DNA of 64,000 nucleotides from Marinobacter zhejiangensis (GCF_900114775.1 NZ_FOUE01000001.1:930001-994000), one strand, 5' to 3'; numbered from the stretch's first letter, positions 49,569 through 58,334 are shown. Program-made: numbers and translations. The notes: generated by a model from the sequence alone, not told the origin.

Positions 49569-52500
49569 GCGCCAGGGGGTGATCGGCTTTTTTGTCCATC
49601 ACCGGGTGGCGGCCAATCTGGTGATGCTGGTTATGCTGCTGGGCGGGTTTCTGGCACTGAACCGCATGAACATCCAGTTCTTCCCCACCTTCGCGCTGGA
49701 CCGGGCAACGGTGCAGGTGGTGTGGAGCGGCGCCTCGGCCGAGGACGTTGAGCAGGGCCTGACGGTGCCGCTGGAGCAGCGGCTGCGGAACATTGACGGC
49801 CTGAAGAAGATGACCTCGACGTCCGCCCAGGGATTGTCGCGGATATCGCTGGAATTTGAGGAAGGCACCGATCCGATCCAGGCCCTGGACGATGTGCGTC
49901 AACAGGTCGACGAGTTCGACAACCTGCCGCTGGATGCGGAAGAACCGCTGGTGTCCCGGGTGGAACGCTATGAACCGGTGGCCCGGCTGCTGGTTTACGG
50001 CGACCTGCGCCAGGATGAGCTGAGGATGCTGGCCTATCAGTTTGAAAACGAACTGCTGCAGGGCGGCATCGACCGGGTCACCATCAATGGCCTGCCGGAG
50101 CAGCAGATCAGTATTGAAGTGCCGGTGGAGCGACTGGACGCCCTGCAACTGTCGCTCGACGAGATTGCCGACCGGGTGCGCTCGGTATCCCGTGACTTGC
50201 CGGCGGGGTTGCTGGGGCATCAGGACGCTACCCGCGAACTGCGTGCGGTGGAACAACGCCGCAGCCCGCAGGCCTTTGCCTCCATCCCGCTGGTAAGCAG
50301 CGACCGGGTCAGGATTAACCTGGGGGATGTGGCGGTGATTCGCCAGGAATCCCGGGCCAGTCAGGCCACCCTCAGCCGCGACGGCTATCCGGCCATCGAG
50401 CTTCAACTCAGTCGCTCGGAGAACGGGCACTCGCTCCATGCCGCCGAAGCGCTGGATCGCTGGCTGGAGGACACCCGGCCCTCGTTGCCGCCGTCGGTTC
50501 AGCTGGAGGTGTACGACGAGAACTGGCAGCTCATTGATGAACGTATATCTCTGCTGATCAACAACGGCCTGGGTGGGCTGGTGCTGGTGGTGCTGGTGCT
50601 GTACTTGTTTCTACCGGGCCGGGTGGCCTGGTGGGTGGCGCTGGGTATCCCCACGGCGTTCCTGGCGGCGATGGCGGTCCTGTGGGGCATCGGTGGGTCC
50701 ATCAATATGGTGTCGCTGTTCGCGCTGATCATGGCCTTGGGGGTGATCGTCGACGACGCCATTGTGGTGGGTGAGGACGCTGATGCGCATTTCCGCATGG
50801 GCGAACCCTCCATGCATGCGTCGGAGGGCGCGGCCAAGCGCATGGTGTGGCCGGTGCTGGCATCGTCCCTGACCACCGTGGCTGCCTTCATGCCCCTTCT
50901 GGTGGTGGGTGGCATTATCGGCAACATTCTCAAGGACATTCCGGTGGTGATGATCTGTGTGCTGGCGGCGTCCCTGCTGGAATGCTTTATCGTCTTGCCG
51001 GCACACCTGCGTCATGCCTTTGTGGTGAAACCCAAGGCGACCGGAAGCGGCGGCATGATTGAACGCTTCCGCCAGCGCTTTGAGGTCGGTTTCGACCGTT
51101 TTCGGGAGGGCTGGTTTCGTCGTCTGTCGCTGACCACCCTTCGCCACCGGGGCATCACCCTCAGCGCCGCCCTGGCCCTGAGCCTGGTTACCGCTGGCTT
51201 GCTGGCCGGTGGGCGGCTGGAGTTCAACTTCTTTCCAACCCCCGAACCGTCGGTGTTTTACGCCAATGTCAGCTTTGTGGCGGGCACCCACGAAGACACC
51301 GTGGCCGCTTTTCTTGGTGAGATGGAGCAGGCTCTGAACGACGCCGACGAGGCGCTGGGCGGGGGGCTGATCCTCCATGCGGTCACCAACCATGGTCGAA
51401 CCCTGGTGCCGGATGGCCCATCCCGGACTGGCGATGAGGTGGGGGCGATCATGGTGGAGCTGGTCGGGCCGGACCAGCGGGACGTGCGTAACCCTGAATT
51501 CCTCTCCGCGTGGCGGGACCGGCTGACACTGCCACCCGGCCTTGAAACCCTGGCGATTGATGAACGTCGGGGCGGGCCGCCGGGCAAGGACGTCAATATC
51601 CGTCTCAGTGGCACCGACGCCCTCAGCCTGCGTCAGGCGGCCGATGAACTCGCCGAGGCGATCGGCTCGCTGCCGGGTGCCCTGGATACCACCGACAATA
51701 TGCCGTGGGGGCGTGAACAGCTGATCTATGGCGTTAATGCCTTTGGCGATGCCCTCGGACTAACCACTGAAAGCCTGGGGCGGCAGTTACGGGCGGCGTT
51801 TGATGGTCGTATCGCCCAGGTCTACCAGGATGGCCGCGATGAGATTGAGGTACGGGTACAGCTGCCCCGTGACCAGCGTGAACAACTGGGTATCCTGTCC
51901 CGGTTGACGGTGCGGGTTCCGGACGGTCGCTTTGTCCCCCTGGACCAGGTCATGACGCTGGACCACCGCCAGGGCTTCCAGACCCTCCGCCACGCCGACA
52001 GCGAGCTTGCGGTGGATGTCAGCGCGGCGCTGAATACGTCGGTGATCACCGCCGACCGGGCACTGGAGAGCCTGGAGGCCTCGGTGCTTCCTGACCTGAG
52101 CCGTCGTTACAACCTGCACTACAGTTTCGAAGGGCGTTCGGCGGATCAACGGGAGACCATGGCGGACATGAGAACGGGCCTCGTCATCGGGCTCGGCTTA
52201 ATGTACGTGGTGCTGGTCTGGGTGTTTGCGTCCTGGAGTCTGCCGCTGATTGTCATGGCCATCATTCCCTTTGCTCTGGTAGGAGCGTTACTGGGGCACT
52301 GGTTGATGGGGCTGCAGCTGACGATCCTGTCGCTGTTTGGTCTGTTCGGGTTGTCAGGGATCGTGGTCAACAACGCGATTATTCTGGTGGCGTTCTATAA
52401 CCAGCAGCGGGCCAAAGGCCTGTCCATCGAAGCGGCGCTGAATGAGGCCGTGGTACAGCGGGTACGGGCGGTGTTGCTGACGTCGCTGACCACCATCGGT

Positions 52501-52722
52501 GGGCTGCTGCCGCTGCTGTTCGAGACCTCGTTGCAGGCGCAATTCCTGATTCCGATGGCGACGTCGATTGCCTTTGGCCTGGGCCTATCGACCATGCTAG
52601 TGCTGGTGGTTATTCCGGCGTTGTTGTCGTACCTGGAAGGATTCCGGGAACGCTACAAAACCCGGGGTGATACGCCGGGAGCGGTTGCCCCGAACGGCGA
52701 GTTGAGCGAGCCCTCGGTGTAA
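49561..52722 (+). CDS. RND-family efflux permease
   Basis: ATG at 49561 overlaps the adaptor gene; 1053 residues. First helix FVHHRVAANLVMLVMLLGGF, porter domains, the proton-relay helix with VSLFALIMALGVIVDDAIVVGED (Asp-Asp pair), and the second repeat with LFGLSGIVVNNAIILV. AcrB/MdtB-like, in the branch lacking a dedicated outer-membrane gene. The HAE1 or related group is likely, as drug or metabolite pump rather than metal pump. A strong terminator follows. Confidence 0.95.
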   Translation: MRKRQGVIGFFVHHRVAANLVMLVMLLGGFLALNRMNIQFFPTFALDRATVQVVWSGASAEDVEQGLTVPLEQRLRNIDGLKKMTSTSAQGLSRISLEFEEGTDPIQALDDVRQQVDEFDNLPLDAEEPLVSRVERYEPVARLLVYGDLRQDELRMLAYQFENELLQGGIDRVTINGLPEQQISIEVPVERLDALQLSLDEIADRVRSVSRDLPAGLLGHQDATRELRAVEQRRSPQAFASIPLVSSDRVRINLGDVAVIRQESRASQATLSRDGYPAIELQLSRSENGHSLHAAEALDRWLEDTRPSLPPSVQLEVYDENWQLIDERISLLINNGLGGLVLVVLVLYLFLPGRVAWWVALGIPTAFLAAMAVLWGIGGSINMVSLFALIMALGVIVDDAIVVGEDADAHFRMGEPSMHASEGAAKRMVWPVLASSLTTVAAFMPLLVVGGIIGNILKDIPVVMICVLAASLLECFIVLPAHLRHAFVVKPKATGSGGMIERFRQRFEVGFDRFREGWFRRLSLTTLRHRGITLSAALALSLVTAGLLAGGRLEFNFFPTPEPSVFYANVSFVAGTHEDTVAAFLGEMEQALNDADEALGGGLILHAVTNHGRTLVPDGPSRTGDEVGAIMVELVGPDQRDVRNPEFLSAWRDRLTLPPGLETLAIDERRGGPPGKDVNIRLSGTDALSLRQAADELAEAIGSLPGALDTTDNMPWGREQLIYGVNAFGDALGLTTESLGRQLRAAFDGRIAQVYQDGRDEIEVRVQLPRDQREQLGILSRLTVRVPDGRFVPLDQVMTLDHRQGFQTLRHADSELAVDVSAALNTSVITADRALESLEASVLPDLSRRYNLHYSFEGRSADQRETMADMRTGLVIGLGLMYVVLVWVFASWSLPLIVMAIIPFALVGALLGHWLMGLQLTILSLFGLFGLSGIVVNNAIILVAFYNQQRAKGLSIEAALNEAVVQRVRAVLLTSLTTIGGLLPLLFETSLQAQFLIPMATSIAFGLGLSTMLVLVVIPALLSYLEGFRERYKTRGDTPGAVAPNGELSEPSV

Positions 52723-52728
52723 ACACAG

Positions 52729-52753
52729 CTGCGCCCGGCAGAGCCGGGCGCAG
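52729..52753. terminator. Bidirectional hairpin between RND permease and amtB
   Basis: CTGCGCCCGGC-AGA-GCCGGGCGCAG is an 11-bp perfect stem with a 3-nt loop between two convergent genes. No T-run on either side, but the stem is very stable. Confidence 0.7.
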
Positions 52754-52797
52754 GTCATGGCTGTTCAGGGATTGATCCCCGGGTTTGAGGTTCAGCA

Positions 52798-54006
52798 TTA
52801 CTCGATGGCGGTGGCACCGATCCGGTGGATGGCAAGGTCGGCGCCATTGAACTCTTCTTCTTCGCTCAGGCGCAGGCCGGTGACGGCGTTGATGATGCCG
52901 TAGACCAGAAGGCCGCCAACAAACGCGATCACAATGCCCGCCACGGAACCTATGATCTGTGCCATCAGGCTGACGCCACCCAGGCCTCCCAGAGCTTCCT
53001 GGCCGAAGATACCGGCAGCGAGTCCGCCCCACACACCGCACACACCGTGCAGTGGCCATACCCCGAGTACATCGTCCAGGCGCTCGATCTTGGCCTGGGC
53101 CCATTCAAACAGGTAAACGAAGATGGCGCCGGCGATGCCTCCGGTGATCAGCGCACCGACCGGGTGCATAAGGTCAGAGCCGGCACACACCGCGACCAGC
53201 CCGGCCAGGGGACCGTTGTGGATAAAGCCGGGGTCTTTGCGGCCCAGCACCATGGAGACCAGCACACCACCGACCATGGCCATCAGGCTGTTGACCGCCA
53301 CCAGGCCGCTGATGCCGTCCAGGGTTTGTGCTGACATGACGTTGAAGCCGAACCAGCCCACCGTCAGGATCCAGGCGCCCAGCGCCAGGAACGGAATGTT
53401 GGAAGGGGCGAAGGCAACGACCTTGCCATTGCGGTAACGACCTTTACGGGCGCCCAGCAGCAGGATGGCGGCCAGTGCAACCCAGCCCCCAACGGCGTGC
53501 ACCACGACAGAGCCGGCAAAGTCATGGAAGCTTGCACCAAACTGGTTCTCCAGCCAGCCCTGGAAGCCGTAGTTGCCGTTCCAGATGATGCCTTCGAAGA
53601 ACGGGTAGACCACGCCAACAATCAGGCCGGAGGCAATCAGCATCGGGTAGAAGCGGGCACGCTCGGCAATGCCGCCGGAGACGATGGCGGGAATGGCGGC
53701 GGCAAAGGTCATCAGGAAGAAGAATTTGACCAGCTCGTAGCCGCTGTTGGCGGTCAGTTCACTGGCGCTGGCCATGAAGTGATTGCCGTAAGCGATGTAG
53801 TAACCGAAGAAGAAATAGACCACGGCGGAAACGCCGAAATCGGTCATGATCTTGACCAGCGCATTGACCTGGTTCTTGTGGCGGACGGTGCCCACTTCAA
53901 GGAATGCGAAGCCGGCGTGCATGGCCAGAACCATGATCGCGCCCAGAAGGATGAAGAGGGTGTTGGCACTTTGGGTCAGCGTGTGTACTGCACTCGTGAT
54001 ATCCAC
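52798..54006 (-). CDS. amtB: Ammonium transporter
   Basis: 402 residues, eleven membrane helices. Amt family signatures: TLFILLGAIMVLAMHAGFAFLE cut to AIMVLAMHAGFAFLEVG, VRHKNQVNALVK, FHDFAGSVVVHAVGG (first pore His), and PVGALITGGIAG near the second His. No signal peptide; the trimer sits in the inner membrane and admits ammonium. Usually paired with glnK, which is not adjacent here. A sigma-54 promoter lies 73-88 bp upstream, so expression should rise under nitrogen limitation through NtrC. Confidence 0.96.
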   Translation of the reverse strand: MDITSAVHTLTQSANTLFILLGAIMVLAMHAGFAFLEVGTVRHKNQVNALVKIMTDFGVSAVVYFFFGYYIAYGNHFMASASELTANSGYELVKFFFLMTFAAAIPAIVSGGIAERARFYPMLIASGLIVGVVYPFFEGIIWNGNYGFQGWLENQFGASFHDFAGSVVVHAVGGWVALAAILLLGARKGRYRNGKVVAFAPSNIPFLALGAWILTVGWFGFNVMSAQTLDGISGLVAVNSLMAMVGGVLVSMVLGRKDPGFIHNGPLAGLVAVCAGSDLMHPVGALITGGIAGAIFVYLFEWAQAKIERLDDVLGVWPLHGVCGVWGGLAAGIFGQEALGGLGGVSLMAQIIGSVAGIVIAFVGGLLVYGIINAVTGLRLSEEEEFNGADLAIHRIGATAIE

Positions 54007-54078
54007 GGGTTGTCGCTCCTGGTTATTGTCCGCCCGGTGGTTGTCGGGGCGGGTTGTGCATGAGAACGAAGGGTAATA

Positions 54079-54094
54079 AGCAAACCCTGTTCCA
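54079..54094 (-). promoter_or_regulatory. Sigma-54 (-24/-12) promoter of amtB
   Basis: On the minus strand TGGAAC-AGGGT-TTGCT matches TGGCAC-N5-TTGCW with the GG and GC pairs at exactly 10 bases apart. Transcription would start near 54068. Confidence 0.8.
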
Positions 54095-54180
54095 GATTGG
54101 AGCGTGGTCAGTGTTTACGGGCTTCAGGTGCCGTTTTTTGGGGCGGGGCAGGGAGCGCCCCCGAGATCGCGGGATCACTT

Positions 54181-54197
54181 CGCCCCAAAATGGGGCG
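54181..54197. repeat. Perfect hairpin CGCCCC-AAAAT-GGGGCG
   Basis: A 6-bp stem 60 bp after the motB-like stop, with further GGGGCG-type inverted sequence nearby (54138-54160). It may end the motor operon transcript. The inner 13 bp, CCCCAAAATGGGG, differ by one base from the perfect MNT operator at 34065-34077, which may be chance. Confidence 0.45.
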
Positions 54198-54258
54198 TAA
54201 TGAGGGGTGGCAGGGTATTTGGGCGCTCAAATGGTGCAGTGACGGCCTCGTTATGGCC

Positions 54259-55173
54259 TTACCACTGCAGATTGGGTGCGGGGGTGGTCTGGCGTTCCAG
54301 GTCGGGTGCCAGTGGCTGACCCTGATGGGACTCAACCAGCTCCCGCAGGCGGGCCTCTTCTTCAGCCATCGGACCACTGAGGTCGACGATGATCTCAACC
54401 CGGCGGTTCAGGGCGCGAGAGTCTTCAGTGTCGTTGCTGGCTCTAGGGCGGGTATCGGCCAGGCCTTTGACCACCAGTCGCTGGGGCTCAACGGCACCGC
54501 TTTCGAGCAACACATTGGCCACCGACGAGGCCCGAACCGCTGACAGATCCCAATTGCTTTTGAAGCGGTCACTGCGAATCGGGATGTTGTCGGTGTGGCC
54601 TTCGATGGTGAGCTTTCCGGGGATGTCGGCAAACACTTCGGCCATGTCCAGCAACAGGCCTTCAAACTCCCAGGTCACGTCCGCAGAGCCCGAGGGGAAG
54701 GAACCCCGTTCTTCGATACGGATGACAATCCGGTGTTCGTCCTCAGCCAGCTGTACCCGGCCATCACGGATGGCCTCATCCAGCACCTGCTCCACCTTGG
54801 CCGTGGTTTGCTGCATCTGCCGCTCCAGCTGCTGCTGGATCTGGACTTCCGTGGTGGTGCGCAGGGTTTCCAGTTCCGGGGCCTGCTCCGTGGTGGACTG
54901 GCGAACTTCGTTGACCAGGCTGGGTTCGGGAGGCGCCGGTGAAAACTGGTCGAAGACCGGGCTGGTGCCCATGGGAATTTCCAATGCGGGCACTTCCCGC
55001 TGGACGCCAAATGCCTGGGACAGCTCGCCAGCGATCTGTTTGAACTTCTGGGCGTCAATCTCGGAGAACGACAACAGCAGAACAAAGAAGCACATCAGCA
55101 GCGACATCAGGTCGGCGAAGGTCACCACCCAGGCGGGAATACCCGGCTTTTCCTCTTCCGGTAGCTCGTCCAT
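54259..55173 (-). CDS. pomB: Flagellar motor stator protein MotB/PomB
   Basis: 304 residues. Short cytoplasmic start, one membrane helix beginning at WVVTFADLMSLLMCFFVLLLSF with the proton/sodium-binding Asp, a plug/linker region, and the OmpA-like peptidoglycan-binding domain: LTIEGHTDNIPI, SNWDLSAVRASSVANVL and RALNRRVEIIV. It anchors the stator to the cell wall. The preceding MotA-type gene ends 8 bp before it. No flagellar structural genes lie here, as is common for pomAB. Confidence 0.94.
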   Translation of the reverse strand: MDELPEEEKPGIPAWVVTFADLMSLLMCFFVLLLSFSEIDAQKFKQIAGELSQAFGVQREVPALEIPMGTSPVFDQFSPAPPEPSLVNEVRQSTTEQAPELETLRTTTEVQIQQQLERQMQQTTAKVEQVLDEAIRDGRVQLAEDEHRIVIRIEERGSFPSGSADVTWEFEGLLLDMAEVFADIPGKLTIEGHTDNIPIRSDRFKSNWDLSAVRASSVANVLLESGAVEPQRLVVKGLADTRPRASNDTEDSRALNRRVEIIVDLSGPMAEEEARLRELVESHQGQPLAPDLERQTTPAPNLQW

Positions 55174-55181
55174 ACCTGTGG

Positions 55182-55958
55182 TTACCCGGCTGCCTGTTCG
55201 GCGTTGCCGTTTCTGTCGCGTTTATTGGGGGGCAGGTAGCTGGTCAGCAGCTGCTCAATGATGCGGGGGTTTTTGCCTTCCTGGATGGCCACCAGGGCAT
55301 CAATGTACAGCGACTGCATGCGGGCTTCCTCGGTCATTCGCAGGGTCAGCTTGTCGGCCAGTGGGCCGGCGATCATGGTGGCCAGCATGGCTCCGTACAG
55401 GGTGGTCAACAGTGCGACCGCCATAGCCGGTCCGATCGACTTCGGGTCTTCCATGTTGGAGAGCATCTGCACCAGGCCGACCAGGGTACCGATCATGCCC
55501 ATGGCCGGACCGACATCGGCAAACGCGGTAAAGACCTTGGCGCCGGAGCGGTTGTGGTCGAGGGTCATCAACCGTTCCTTGGACAACAGTTCCTTGATGG
55601 TGTCCGCGTTCTGGCCATCCACCAGCATCTGGATGCCCTGCTGCAGGAACGGTGAGCTGGCTTCCCGACCTTCCAGGCCAAGTACGCCATCCTTGCGGGC
55701 GATCTGGGCAATTTCGATAATTTCGTCAATGCTGGCTTCGGTATCGGGGAGTTTGAATTTGAAGGCCCGGACGGCGACTTTGAAGGCGCCGAAAAACTGG
55801 CCGAAACTGAACTTCGCCAACACCACCAGCATACTGCCGCCGAGCACGATCATCAGCGAAGGCATGTTGAGGAAAACATCCGGTGAAACGCCAAGGATGA
55901 TGGATGAGGCAATGAGAACGATGGCCCCCACCAGGCCAATCAGGGTGGCAAAATCCAC
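55182..55958 (-). CDS. pomA: Flagellar motor stator protein MotA/PomA
   Basis: GTG at 55958 with GGAG 7 bp upstream gives 258 residues; a longer frame to 56054 lacks likeness. Four membrane helices: DFATLIGLVGAIVLIASSII is cut here to LIGLVGAIVLIASSIILG, FLNMPSLMIVLGGSMLVVL, then VGPAMGMIGTLVGLVQML and ALLTTLYGAMLATMIAGPLA, with the conserved Pro/Gly stator features and the charged cytoplasmic loop that contacts FliG. PomA-like (about 253 residues) rather than the longer MotA. Ion choice is not certain from sequence alone. Confidence 0.94.
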   Translation of the reverse strand: MDFATLIGLVGAIVLIASSIILGVSPDVFLNMPSLMIVLGGSMLVVLAKFSFGQFFGAFKVAVRAFKFKLPDTEASIDEIIEIAQIARKDGVLGLEGREASSPFLQQGIQMLVDGQNADTIKELLSKERLMTLDHNRSGAKVFTAFADVGPAMGMIGTLVGLVQMLSNMEDPKSIGPAMAVALLTTLYGAMLATMIAGPLADKLTLRMTEEARMQSLYIDALVAIQEGKNPRIIEQLLTSYLPPNKRDRNGNAEQAAG

Positions 55959-56023
55959 AGCGACTCCAGTGAACAGGACAAAAGAGACAACAGCATAAAG
56001 TCCCCACGGTGGGGGCGCAATGC

Positions 56024-56425
56024 TCAGCTGCGGTTGAGGTGGGTGGCTTTCCACGCGGCGTAGCGGTGCAGGTCGGCCTCCACCAGGGTGAGACAGGCGG
56101 CGACCACGCCAGCATCGTCAATCAGGCCGAAGCCAAGAATCAGGTCGGGAATAAGATCCATGGGGTTGAGGACATAGAGCAGGGCACCTGCAACGGCCGC
56201 AATGGACTTCCAGGGTACCGCCCGGTAATCACCGCGCCAGTAGTCCCCCACCATGTCCATCATCAGGCGGATGTCGGTGCTGAAGCGGGACAGTCTGCCA
56301 CCGCTCTTTACCTTCTGTTCAATACGCGCTTGCTCGGCCAGCAACGTTTCCATCGTGTCCGGGCGAACGTTGTCGGACTCCTGGTCCAGGGCGGCACGGG
56401 CTTGTTTGGGGCTGATCTTTGCCAT
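56024..56425 (-). CDS. YkvA (DUF1232) family protein
   Basis: 133 residues. The DUF1232 core is KSIAAVAGALLYVLNPMDLI with PDLILGFGLIDDAGVVAACL, a short membrane-associated helix pair with the P-x-D-x-I-PD motif. N-terminal half is basic and helical. The role is unknown, with links to membrane-stress responses in some bacteria. It is divergent from the fructosamine-kinase-like gene. A MotA gene lies 66 bp downstream on the same strand. Confidence 0.88.
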   Translation of the reverse strand: MAKISPKQARAALDQESDNVRPDTMETLLAEQARIEQKVKSGGRLSRFSTDIRLMMDMVGDYWRGDYRAVPWKSIAAVAGALLYVLNPMDLIPDLILGFGLIDDAGVVAACLTLVEADLHRYAAWKATHLNRS

Positions 56426-56457
56426 GGGCGGTTGCCTTCAGGTCTATACTCTTCACT

Positions 56458-57225
56458 ATGACTCTTTCTATGGCACTTTACCGCAAAATCAATGGGTCAC
56501 CCTACCCGGATTCGCTGATCCTGGAGGCGAAAGGGCTGGCCTTGCTGGCTCAGGGGCTCGCAGACGCAGGTGTGAGCGAGGTGCGGGTTCCACGGGTTGA
56601 GTCGGTCTCGGAACAGGAGCTGGCGATGGAGCAGGTCGAGGCGATCGCGCCAACGCCTGCGCTGATGTCCGGCCTTGGCCGGGGGCTGGCGTGCCTGCAC
56701 CGGATGGAGCAGACGCGATACGGTCTCGACTACGACAACTGTATCGGGCTGTCGCGCCAGCTGAACCGGCTGAGTGGAAACTGGGGCGAATTCTTCGTCG
56801 AGTCGAGGCTGGATTACCAGGTCGGGTTGATTGCCGATGATGCCGTGCGGTCGGGATTCGCCGAGATCCTGGCCCGCCAGAAAGGCCGCCTTGCGGCATT
56901 CCTGAACCGTCACTGTGACTACCCGAGCCTGGTGCACGGCGACTTGTGGTCTGGCAATGTGCTGTTTGGGGAGTCTGAGGTCTGGCTGATTGACCCGGCG
57001 GTCTATTACGGTGATCGCGAAGTGGATCTGGCCATGACCGAATTGTTCGGCGGCTTTAGTGAGGCTTTTTATCAGGGCTATGATGAAGGCCTGCCACGCA
57101 GTCGCGCCTACCCGACCAAGAAGTCGATCTATAACCTCTATCACACCCTCAATCACTACAACCTGTTTGGCATTAGCTATCTGCCGGCCTGTCGCCGTCA
57201 CCTGAAGGTGATTGAAAGCCTGTAG
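56458..57225 (+). CDS. Short fructosamine-kinase-like protein
   Basis: ATG at 56458 (or 56470 MALYRK); 255 residues against about 290 usual. Shared features: LVHGDLWSGNVLFG catalytic-loop motif with HGDLWxGN, VWLIDPAVYYGDREVDLAMTELFGG for the metal-binding Asp, and HLKVIESL-type end. The N-lobe appears to begin at the equivalent of beta3, so the glycine-rich ATP loop is missing, though a Lys (YRKIN) remains. Either the family member is naturally compact or the start has been lost. If active, it phosphorylates sugar amines on proteins. No clear ribosome site. Confidence 0.8.
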   Translation: MTLSMALYRKINGSPYPDSLILEAKGLALLAQGLADAGVSEVRVPRVESVSEQELAMEQVEAIAPTPALMSGLGRGLACLHRMEQTRYGLDYDNCIGLSRQLNRLSGNWGEFFVESRLDYQVGLIADDAVRSGFAEILARQKGRLAAFLNRHCDYPSLVHGDLWSGNVLFGESEVWLIDPAVYYGDREVDLAMTELFGGFSEAFYQGYDEGLPRSRAYPTKKSIYNLYHTLNHYNLFGISYLPACRRHLKVIESL

Positions 57226-57240
57226 ACCGGTGGGGGCAGA

Positions 57241-57270
57241 AAAAGCCCCCGGCGAGGCCGGGGGGTGGAC
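57241..57270 (-). terminator. Terminator after the PEP-CTERM gene
   Basis: On the minus strand the 8-bp stem CCCCCGGC-CTC-GCCGGGGG is followed by CTTTTT. It lies 20 bp beyond the stop of the PEP-CTERM gene and also ends the convergent kinase gene. Confidence 0.85.
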
Positions 57271-57284
57271 AATGAACTTGGCGA

Positions 57285-57908
57285 TCAGTGCTGCTTGCGA
57301 CGACGCGCCATCACCAGGCCGGCGAGGGCAATACCCAGCAGCGCCAGGGTACCGGGCTCAGACACAGTGGCGTAGGCGTGGTTGTCGCTCTCAAAGGCGT
57401 AGCCGTCGCTGCCAAGCTGAACCTCATCAAACCGCAGGTCACCAAAGAAGAAGTTGATGAAACGGTTGGTGGCCGAGGCCAGTTGGTTGCCATCGGCTGC
57501 CACGCTGACATCGTTACCGGTGAAGGTGTCCACCAGCACGCCCGCCAGGAAGAATGAAATGGTGTTGTAGCTGTCGATGGAGCCCCAATACAGGCCGAAG
57601 TAGTTGGCGGTCTCGCCCAGTTCAAGAACGGCCGTGCCGCTGCTGACGGGGTTGGGGACGCTCAGGTAGGGGTTGTCGCTTTCGGTGCCTGCGGGTGCCG
57701 CATAACGGCCGCTCAGGTCTCCGGTCACAATCTGGAAGTCACCACTGCAACTGGCATAGCCGCAGCCGTTGCCGAAATCGATTTCAGTCGCGCCGGCAAT
57801 ATCCGTATGCATTTCGCCGGGGTCTGAGTGGGTGATCACCGTCGCTTGCGCGCCGGTAAAGGCCAGGGTCAGGGATAGGGCGGTCATCCATTGGCTGAAT
57901 CGCTTCAT
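57285..57908 (-). CDS. PEP-CTERM sorting-domain exported protein
   Basis: 207 residues. Signal peptide (KRFSQWMTALSLTLAFTGAQA), a beta-rich middle part with few charged residues (VITHSDPGEM, ISFFLAGVLVDTFTGND), and the C-terminal sorting signal VSEPGTLALLGIALAGLVMARRRK: Pro-Glu-Pro variant, hydrophobic helix and basic tail. Such proteins are processed by exosortase (EpsH/XrtA) and tied to exopolysaccharide or floc formation. Exosortase genes are not in the window. GAGGAAT precedes the ATG and a sigma-54 promoter lies 57-72 bp upstream. Confidence 0.92.
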   Translation of the reverse strand: MKRFSQWMTALSLTLAFTGAQATVITHSDPGEMHTDIAGATEIDFGNGCGYASCSGDFQIVTGDLSGRYAAPAGTESDNPYLSVPNPVSSGTAVLELGETANYFGLYWGSIDSYNTISFFLAGVLVDTFTGNDVSVAADGNQLASATNRFINFFFGDLRFDEVQLGSDGYAFESDNHAYATVSEPGTLALLGIALAGLVMARRRKQH

Positions 57909-57964
57909 CGGTAATTCCTCATCCAGATGCTGTGTTCGTTGGGCCGGGTTTCTTCAGAAGGAAC

Positions 57965-57980
57965 TGCAGGATGAGTGCCA
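57965..57980 (-). promoter_or_regulatory. Sigma-54 (-24/-12) promoter of the PEP-CTERM gene
   Basis: On the minus strand TGGCAC-TCATC-CTGCA fits TGGCAC-N5-TTGCW with one mismatch and the exact 10-base spacing between GG and GC. Transcription would start near 57954, 46 bp before the ATG. It fits the known PrsK/PrsR-sigma-54 control of PEP-CTERM genes in other bacteria. Confidence 0.72.
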
Positions 57981-58277
57981 ACGCTTGATTGTTGTTAGTA
58001 ATCATTAGGATGGCGCTTTGACGTCGGCGGGGCATTCTCTCTTGACTGTAAAGAATGCTGACGAAATTGGTGGTGCTAATCAAAACTTCGTAAAAAATTT
58101 GGACAGATATGGCAATCAACTGTTTAACAAATTTTACATTCTGGTGATTCGTGGCCAATACAGATTAGGTTTCGGTTGAATAATTGACCGGTACAGTTGC
58201 GCAGTGCCAGGCCATGTTTGAGTGGCTGTGTGGGTCGAAAGTTTTACATAACGGGAACATGGAGGAGAAGTAACATT

Positions 58278-58334
58278 GTGTCACCTGAGTTGAAGGAGGT
58301 GCCCCTGATGTCGGTGGTTGGTAACAAACGCTGA
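58278..58334 (+). CDS. Possible leader peptide ORF upstream of flp
   Basis: GTG start 8-9 bp after GGAGGAG gives 18 residues. An internal ATG (58308) has a near-perfect AAGGAGGT 7 bp upstream and gives 8 residues (MSVVGNKR). Such a strong Shine-Dalgarno in a 586-bp non-coding region suggests either a leader peptide for the pilus operon or a leftover. No homologous peptide is recognised. The rest of 57909-58495 is AT-richer, holds the sigma-54 promoter of the PEP-CTERM gene and shows no other gene. Confidence 0.3.
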   Translation: MSPELKEVPLMSVVGNKR

